DNA of 64,000 nucleotides from Glacieibacterium sp965200405. Its GTDB lineage: Bacteria; Pseudomonadota; Alphaproteobacteria; Sphingomonadales; Sphingomonadaceae. Made by a program: the position numbers and the translations under genes. Shown piece by piece: positions 59,183 to 64,000 of the stretch (position 1 is its first letter; the number at the start of each line of letters is the position of its first letter). The stretch is from contig NZ_OZ241356.1 in the NCBI RefSeq assembly GCF_965200405.1, positions 558,001 to 622,000 on the forward strand. The letters run 5' to 3'. Below the pieces are notes generated by a model that saw only the letters and a list, made by a program, of their open reading frames with translations, was not told the DNA's origin and made no database searches.

Positions 59183-60627
59183 GCGGCCATGCTCTCCATA
59201 GCGCGGGCGGCGTCGGCCAGCTCGCGCGCGGTGACGGCAGACAGTCCGGCGGCGCGGGCGGCACGCTCGGCGGCGTCGCGCAACCGCTTGGCGGCGGAAA
59301 TGCGGACCAGTACCGGCTGCGCCTCGACCAGCGCGTCGAACTCGGCCTTGGCCTCGTCGTCCCACGCTACCTGGGTCAGGATGCGCGCCGGGGTCGCGTC
59401 CGCCTTGTCCATCGCGGTCGACAGCGGCAGGATGTTGAACAGCGCGTCGAACAGCGCGTTGCAGACTTCTTGGACCAGCCAGGTCGCGCCGGCATAGCCC
59501 ATGTACGGCGTCCCCGTGGCGCGGCGGATCGCGGCGCCCGGGAAGCTGGCCGGCACATAGACCGAGCGGCTGCCCAGCTCGGCCATGTACATGCGCTCGT
59601 TGTAGCTGCCGAACATCACCAGCGGCGGCGCGGTGCGCAGCGCTTCCTTGACCGCGGCATTGTCGGGCTTGACCCCGGCGGTGCGGCTGAAGGCGAAGGT
59701 GCACGGCAGCCCGAGGTCGTCCTCGAGGAACGCCCGCATCCCCCGCGCATAGGTCTCGGTGGCGACGACAGCGAAACTCGCGGTGCCGAAGAAATCCTGG
59801 GTGACCGAGCGCCACAGGTCCCACAACGGCTTGATCGTCGTGTGCTTCTCGCGCTCGATGAACGGCTCCGGGTCGAGGCCCAGCAACTCGCCCAGCTTGC
59901 GCAGGAACAGCGTCGTCGAGGTCAGCCCGATGGGTGCCTGCAGGTACGGCCGCTCCAGCGTCTCGCACAGGCCGCGACCGAACTCGCGGTACATGCAGAC
60001 ATTAACCTCGGCATCGGCCAGCCGCTTGACGTCCGCCAGGTGCGAGCCGAGCGGGAAGACCATGCCGACCTCGGCACCGATGCCCTCGATCAGCCGGCGG
60101 ATCTCGTGCAGGTCCGAGGCCATGTTGAAGCAGCCGTACATCGGCCCGATGATATTGACCCGGGGCTTCACGCCCTCCTTGCGCGGCCGCAGCGCCGGGA
60201 CCTTCTTCAGCCCGAACTGCGTCCACAGCCAGGTCAGCGCGCGGTCGCCCGCCTGCCACTGGTCCTCGTCGATGGTGCGCGGCAGGAAGCGCTGGATGTT
60301 GGTGCCCTCGGGCGTCACGCCGCCGCCGATCATCTCGGCGATGCTGCCGGTGACGACGACCGATGGCAGGTCGCGGTCGAGCGTCCCCCAGGCGCGCTTC
60401 ATCGCGCCCTCGGTGCCGTGGCGGCCGAGCTCGTCCTCGCCGAGGCCGGTGACGACGATCGGCAGTTCGTGCGGCGGCAGGCCATCGGTGTAGTGGAGGA
60501 CGCTGGTGACCGGCAGGTTCTCGCAGCCGACCGGGCCGTCGATGATGACCTGCAGGCCCTTGATCGCGGTGAACGCGTAGACCGCGCCCCAATAACCGCC
60601 CGCCCGGTCGTGATCGAGGATCAGCAT
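59179..60627 (-). CDS. bchZ: Chlorophyllide a reductase subunit Z
   Basis: This is a 482-residue protein. The ATG is preceded by GGGGGG and opens MLILDHDRAGGYWGAVYAFT, the family start. GPVGCENLPVTSVLHYTDG holds a cluster cysteine. With BchY and BchX it reduces ring B of chlorophyllide to the bacteriochlorin. The C-terminal segment (ISAAKRLRDAAERAARAAGL) matches the helical end of the family. Confidence 0.97.
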   Translation of the reverse strand: MLILDHDRAGGYWGAVYAFTAIKGLQVIIDGPVGCENLPVTSVLHYTDGLPPHELPIVVTGLGEDELGRHGTEGAMKRAWGTLDRDLPSVVVTGSIAEMIGGGVTPEGTNIQRFLPRTIDEDQWQAGDRALTWLWTQFGLKKVPALRPRKEGVKPRVNIIGPMYGCFNMASDLHEIRRLIEGIGAEVGMVFPLGSHLADVKRLADAEVNVCMYREFGRGLCETLERPYLQAPIGLTSTTLFLRKLGELLGLDPEPFIEREKHTTIKPLWDLWRSVTQDFFGTASFAVVATETYARGMRAFLEDDLGLPCTFAFSRTAGVKPDNAAVKEALRTAPPLVMFGSYNERMYMAELGSRSVYVPASFPGAAIRRATGTPYMGYAGATWLVQEVCNALFDALFNILPLSTAMDKADATPARILTQVAWDDEAKAEFDALVEAQPVLVRISAAKRLRDAAERAARAAGLSAVTARELADAARAMESMAA

Positions 60628-60666
60628 GTGGCTGCCCCCCAAGGCGAAACGCACCCTCCCGACGCC

Positions 60667-60788
60667 GTCATCCCGGTGAATGCCGGGACCCATTTTCCAG
60701 CACAACCCGGTGCCGGCACGGCTGTTGGAATAGCCCGCGCTACCATGGTGGCTTCTGGAAAATGGGTCCCGGCATTCGCCGGGATGAC
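60667..60788. repeat. REP-like inverted repeat between bchY and bchZ
   Basis: Arms of 34 bp (60667-60700 and 60755-60788) pair at 33 of 34 positions around a 54-nt loop. The outer ends read GTCATCCCGG and CCGGGATGAC. The core GCCGGGACCCA is shared with the element between bchX and bchY. Such elements are dispersed in many alphaproteobacterial genomes, but here one sits inside an operon. Confidence 0.85.
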
Positions 60789-60805
60789 GGGGAGAGGCAG
60801 CGTGC

Positions 60806-62308
60806 TCATACCCCGATCGCCTCTTCGGCCTTCGCCGTCGCGATACGCTTGGCCGCGAACTTGGCCTTGAACTCGGGCCGGTCGCGTGGCGTCTCCTCCC
60901 AGATTCCCGCGGTCGCGCCTTCGCCGACGCCCTCGAAGAACGCCCGCATCGTGTCGAAGCGCGCCTGGCTGCCCAGCGCCGCGTTGATCACGGTGGCGAG
61001 GCTGCCCGCCCCGGCAACGCCCATCAGCGGACGAGCCGAGATCAGATTGGTGAAATACAGCGCCGGGATCGCCCGCGACTTGGCGTGCTGGACCACCGGC
61101 GTCGTGCCGATCGCGAGATCGGGCTTGTAGAAATCCACCGCGGAAAGATCGTCTGCCAGGCTGGCGCGATAGGCGATCTGGACGCCCTTCGTCTCCAGCC
61201 ACTCGCGGTCGGGATCGGACCAGCGGGTCCGCGGCGCGGCGGTCCCGACATAGGGCACTTCCGCGCCGCTCTCGACGAGCAGCCGGGCGACCAGCAGTTC
61301 GGAGCCCTCATAGCCCGAGACGGTGATCCGCCCCTTGATCGGCTTGCCCGCGAGTGCCGCGCCGATCATCGGCAGGAAGCGGTTCTTGGCGCCGTCGACC
61401 TGGTGCTGCGCGATCCCGCAAGCTGCGCCGATCGCATCCAGCCACGCCGCCGTGCCGTCGCGGCCGACCGGGGCCGAGCCGACGACCTTGCGCCCCGCCG
61501 CCTCGAACTCGCGGACGCTGGCGGTGTAGAATGGATGGATCGCGGCGACCGCGGCGCAGTCGAGCGCGCTGTACAGCTCGCGCCACTCGCGCGTCGGCAC
61601 GTTGGGTCCGACGGCGAGGCCAAGCGGCTCGAGCATCTGGCCGATGCCGATCGGGTCGACCGGGAACATCTCACCCAGCAGCGTTATCGTCGGCTTGTCG
61701 GTGCGCGTCGCGGGGGCCGCCACCGGCCCGGCCTCGACCTCCTTGCGCGCATATGCGAGCATCGCCCCGGCCAGCACGTCCTTCGCCTCGGCATGCGTCG
61801 GGATGCCGAAGCCCGGCACGTCGATGCCGATGACGCGGACGCCGTTGATCTGGTCGGGCAGCAGTTGCAGCGGCACGCCACTGGCGGTCGGCACGCACAA
61901 ATTGGTGACGACGATGGTGTCGTAGAGTTCGGGATCGGCGAGCTGGTGGACCGCGTCGCGGATGTCCTCGAACAGCTTGCCGGTGACCAGGCTCTCGGAG
62001 TTGAACGGCACATAGCCGACCGACCGCCGCGCCCCGTAGAAGTGCGAGGTGAAGGACAGGCCGTAAACGCAGCAGGCCGAGCCGCTGAGCACGGTGGCGG
62101 TGCGCCGCATCCTGAGACCCACCCGCAGCGAGCCGAACGCCGGGCACATCGACTGTGGCTGGTCGTGTGGACCACGCGGGTAATCGGCGGCGTAGCGGGC
62201 GAGGACTTCGGACTTGCCGGCAGCGGACGCCGCCTCGTGCATCGTCTGCGCGCCGCCGTGGCAACCGCCGGCACTGTCGTTCGCGGGGGTGAGAGCTTCG
62301 GAGTTCAT
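60806..62308 (-). CDS. bchY: Chlorophyllide a reductase subunit Y
   Basis: This is a 500-residue protein starting at the ATG giving MNSEALTPAND. Cluster cysteines lie in QSMCPAFGSLRVG, SGSACCVYGLSF and VTNLCVPTASGVP. Further family blocks are HFYGARRSVGYVPFNSESLV and YFTNLISARPLMGVAGAGSL. It is flanked on both sides by REP-like repeats. Confidence 0.97.
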   Translation of the reverse strand: MNSEALTPANDSAGGCHGGAQTMHEAASAAGKSEVLARYAADYPRGPHDQPQSMCPAFGSLRVGLRMRRTATVLSGSACCVYGLSFTSHFYGARRSVGYVPFNSESLVTGKLFEDIRDAVHQLADPELYDTIVVTNLCVPTASGVPLQLLPDQINGVRVIGIDVPGFGIPTHAEAKDVLAGAMLAYARKEVEAGPVAAPATRTDKPTITLLGEMFPVDPIGIGQMLEPLGLAVGPNVPTREWRELYSALDCAAVAAIHPFYTASVREFEAAGRKVVGSAPVGRDGTAAWLDAIGAACGIAQHQVDGAKNRFLPMIGAALAGKPIKGRITVSGYEGSELLVARLLVESGAEVPYVGTAAPRTRWSDPDREWLETKGVQIAYRASLADDLSAVDFYKPDLAIGTTPVVQHAKSRAIPALYFTNLISARPLMGVAGAGSLATVINAALGSQARFDTMRAFFEGVGEGATAGIWEETPRDRPEFKAKFAAKRIATAKAEEAIGV

Positions 62309-62326
62309 GCTCCCGCTCCCTCCAGC

Positions 62327-62430
62327 GTCATCCCGGCGAAGGCCGGGACCCATTTTGCCCGCACTCGGTAATCAGGCGCGCTTTCACCACCATCGGCTTG
62401 CCAATGGGTCCCGGCCTTCGCCGGGATGAC
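62327..62430. repeat. REP-like inverted repeat between bchX and bchY
   Basis: The arms GTCATCCCGGCGAAGGCCGG... (62327-62353) and its exact complement (62404-62430) match over 27 bp around a 50-nt loop. The core is the same as in the 60667-60788 element, though the loops differ. Confidence 0.85.
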
Positions 62431-62474
62431 GCTGCAAGGTCCAGCGCGTTTCGATGTCGAGGCGAGCAGCCCGC

Positions 62475-63482
62475 TCATACCGCGTCGTAGACCACTTCGA
62501 GGCTGGGCTTTTCGACGTATGCCGCGCCGCGCATGTCGGCCTGCGTCGCCGGCTTCAGCGTCACGTTCGCGCCGGTATCCTCGGGCGAGAACAGCCCGAG
62601 CAGCCCGTCGCTGGTCAACGGCGTCGGACGCACCGGCGGTGCCTCGGCGACGTTCTCGGCCAGTGTCTCGAACAGCGATCCCCACTGGCCATCGGGCGTC
62701 CCGATGATCTGGTAGTTCGCGGACTTCTTGCGGATATCCTCGTTCGCCGGGATCGAGATCAGCACCGGGATGCCGACCGCGTCGGCGAACGCCTGCGCTT
62801 CGCCCGAGCCGTCGTCCTTATTGATCAGGATGCCGGCGACGCCGACGTTGCCGCCCATCTTGCGGAAATATTCGACCGCCTTGCAGACGTTGTTGGCGAC
62901 GTACAGCGACTGCAGGTCGTTCGAGCCGACGACGATGACCTTCTGGCACATGTCGCGGGCAATCGGCAGGCCGAAGCCGCCGCAGACCACGTCGCCGAGG
63001 AAGTCGAGCAGGACGTAGTCGAAGCCCCATTCGTGGAAGCCGAGTTTCTCCAGCAGTTCGAAGCCGTGGATGATGCCGCGCCCGCCGCAGCCGCGACCGA
63101 CCTCCGGGCCACCCAGCTCCATCGCGAAGACGCCGTCGCGCTGGAAGCAGACGTCCTCGATGCGGACCTCCTCGCCGGCCAGCTTCTTGCGGCTGCTGGT
63201 CTCGATGATCGTCGGGCAGGACTTGCCGCCGAACAACAGGCTGGTGGTGTCGGACTTGGGATCGCAGCCGATCAGCAGGACGCGCTTGCCCTGCTGCGCC
63301 ATCATGTAGCTGAGGTTCGACAGGGCGAATGACTTGCCGCTGCCGCCCTTGCCGTAGATCGCGATGATCTGGGTTTCCTTGGTGACCTCGCCGGTGTGGA
63401 CCGGATCGGGCTCGACCGAGGCTTCCATGCGCAGGAAGTCGTCCAGGGTCAGGCCGGCGATTTTGCTCTCATCGAGGCTCAT
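62475..63482 (-). CDS. bchX: Chlorophyllide a reductase iron protein
   Basis: This is a 335-residue protein starting at the ATGA overlap with bchC. It is the NifH-like electron donor for BchYZ: P-loop YGKGGSGKSFALSNLSY, cluster cysteines in GRGCGGRGI and GDVVCGGFGLP, and DPKSDTTSLLFGGK. An N-terminal extension of about 35 residues and a C-terminal tail distinguish it from BchL, as usual for BchX. Confidence 0.97.
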   Translation of the reverse strand: MSLDESKIAGLTLDDFLRMEASVEPDPVHTGEVTKETQIIAIYGKGGSGKSFALSNLSYMMAQQGKRVLLIGCDPKSDTTSLLFGGKSCPTIIETSSRKKLAGEEVRIEDVCFQRDGVFAMELGGPEVGRGCGGRGIIHGFELLEKLGFHEWGFDYVLLDFLGDVVCGGFGLPIARDMCQKVIVVGSNDLQSLYVANNVCKAVEYFRKMGGNVGVAGILINKDDGSGEAQAFADAVGIPVLISIPANEDIRKKSANYQIIGTPDGQWGSLFETLAENVAEAPPVRPTPLTSDGLLGLFSPEDTGANVTLKPATQADMRGAAYVEKPSLEVVYDAV

Positions 63483-64000
63483 GCGTGGGCCCTCCAGTCG
63501 AGGATCATCTTGAGGCACGCAGCGTCGCCGAATGCGGTGGGGTAGGCGTCGGCGCAATCGGCGGCGGCGCTGCGGTGGGTGATCAGGCCGTCGAGCGACA
63601 GGCGGCCGTCGGCGACCAGCGCGTTGACCGCGACCAGGTCGGCAGGGGCCCATTCGGCGGCGATGCGCAGGCTGGCCTCGCGCATGAAGGCGGGGGCGAA
63701 GGCGAAGCGCAGGTCGCCCTCGTAGAAGCCGCCGAGCACGATCTCGCCGCCCTTGGCCAGTCGCATCACGAGCGTGTCGAGCAGGTCGGCGGCACCGCTC
63801 ATGTCGCAGATGCAGGCATAGTCGCGGCGGTCGTCGTCTTCGGCGGTGGTGACCGCGTAGCCGGTGGCGCCGCCGGCACGGGCGGGATTGCTCTCCCACA
63901 CGGTCGGGGCGGCGTGCCCCAGCGCGACGGTGATGCGTGCGAGCAGCCGGCCGAGGACGCCGTGGCCGACGATCAGCTCGGGCGTGCGTCCGGCGACGAG
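63479..64000 (-). CDS. bchC: Bacteriochlorophyllide a dehydrogenase (5' end missing)
   Basis: The frame runs off the end of the window; 173 C-terminal residues are visible. It oxidises the 3-hydroxyethyl group to acetyl in the last step of bacteriochlorophyllide a synthesis. The visible part includes the NAD-binding loop VGHGVLGRLLAR and the medium-chain dehydrogenase features KGGEIVLGGFYEGDLRFAFA and LDGLITHRSAAADCADAYPT. It is the first visible gene of the bchCXYZ-puf operon; its promoter lies outside. Confidence 0.95.
   Translation of the reverse strand, partial: LVAGRTPELIVGHGVLGRLLARITVALGHAAPTVWESNPARAGGATGYAVTTAEDDDRRDYACICDMSGAADLLDTLVMRLAKGGEIVLGGFYEGDLRFAFAPAFMREASLRIAAEWAPADLVAVNALVADGRLSLDGLITHRSAAADCADAYPTAFGDAACLKMILDWRAHA

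Overview
The window is high-GC alphaproteobacterial DNA with dense, mostly overlapping genes. It carries most of a photosynthesis gene cluster (PGC) of an anoxygenic phototroph. The aerobic cyclase AcsF, an ECF sigma/FecR/TonB-receptor triplet, a YdbH-YnbE-YdbL set, a phenylalanine hydroxylase and GTCATCCCGGC-type inverted repeats together suggest a sphingomonad-like aerobic anoxygenic phototroph. The taxonomy is inferred from gene content only.

Layout. (1) 1-15.8 kb, housekeeping and envelope: the 3' part of trhO, a GST-like gene, two family-4 glycosyltransferases, a beta-propeller protein, a glycerophosphotransferase-like gene and a Wzx-type flippase (surface polysaccharide). These are followed by ECF sigma-FecR-TonB receptor, ydbH-ynbE-ydbL and phhA. 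(2) 15.9-31.8 kb, a 12-gene minus-strand operon that I cannot match to any described system. It encodes a DUF3467 protein, a 1321-aa protein with an amidase domain and two papain-like (C70/AvrRpt2-type) domains, four paralogues of an unrecognised family ('family A'), two related proteins of a second family ('family B'), a subtilase, a trypco2-like protein, a small beta-rich protein and a DMATS/ABBA prenyltransferase-like protein. Directly upstream lie a perfect sigma-54 promoter, a perfect inverted repeat about 100 bp from the predicted start (a likely enhancer site) and the gene for a sigma-54 activator without a receiver domain. (3) 32.9-34.0 kb, a small membrane protein and a class I cytochrome c. 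(4) 34.0-64.0 kb, the PGC.

PGC organisation. A minus-strand block holds ppaA-ppsR and bchG-pucC-like-bchP-orf92. Divergent from it runs bchF-N-B-H-L-M-lhaA-puhA-puhB-puhC-orf93-acsF-puhE on the plus strand. Convergent with that is bchC-X-Y-Z-(44-codon ORF)-pufB-A-L-M-C-hemA on the minus strand, with bchC cut by the window end. Together these encode the two nitrogenase-like reductases (BchNBL, BchXYZ), Mg insertion (BchH; BchD/I not present here), methyltransferase, cyclase, esterification, light-harvesting 1, the reaction centre with tetraheme cytochrome, and 5-aminolevulinate supply. Carotenoid genes and bchI/D/O are not in the window.

Regulation visible in sequence: the sigma-54 promoter and enhancer for the unknown operon; two related PpsR-box-like sites (TGT-N12-ACG), one before bchG and one in the ppaA/bchF divergent region; a perfect 11-bp hairpin between pufA and pufL; a hemA terminator inside a 149-bp inverted repeat; and two REP-like inverted repeats inside the bchXYZ operon. 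No tRNA, rRNA, CRISPR array, transposase or integrase was seen.
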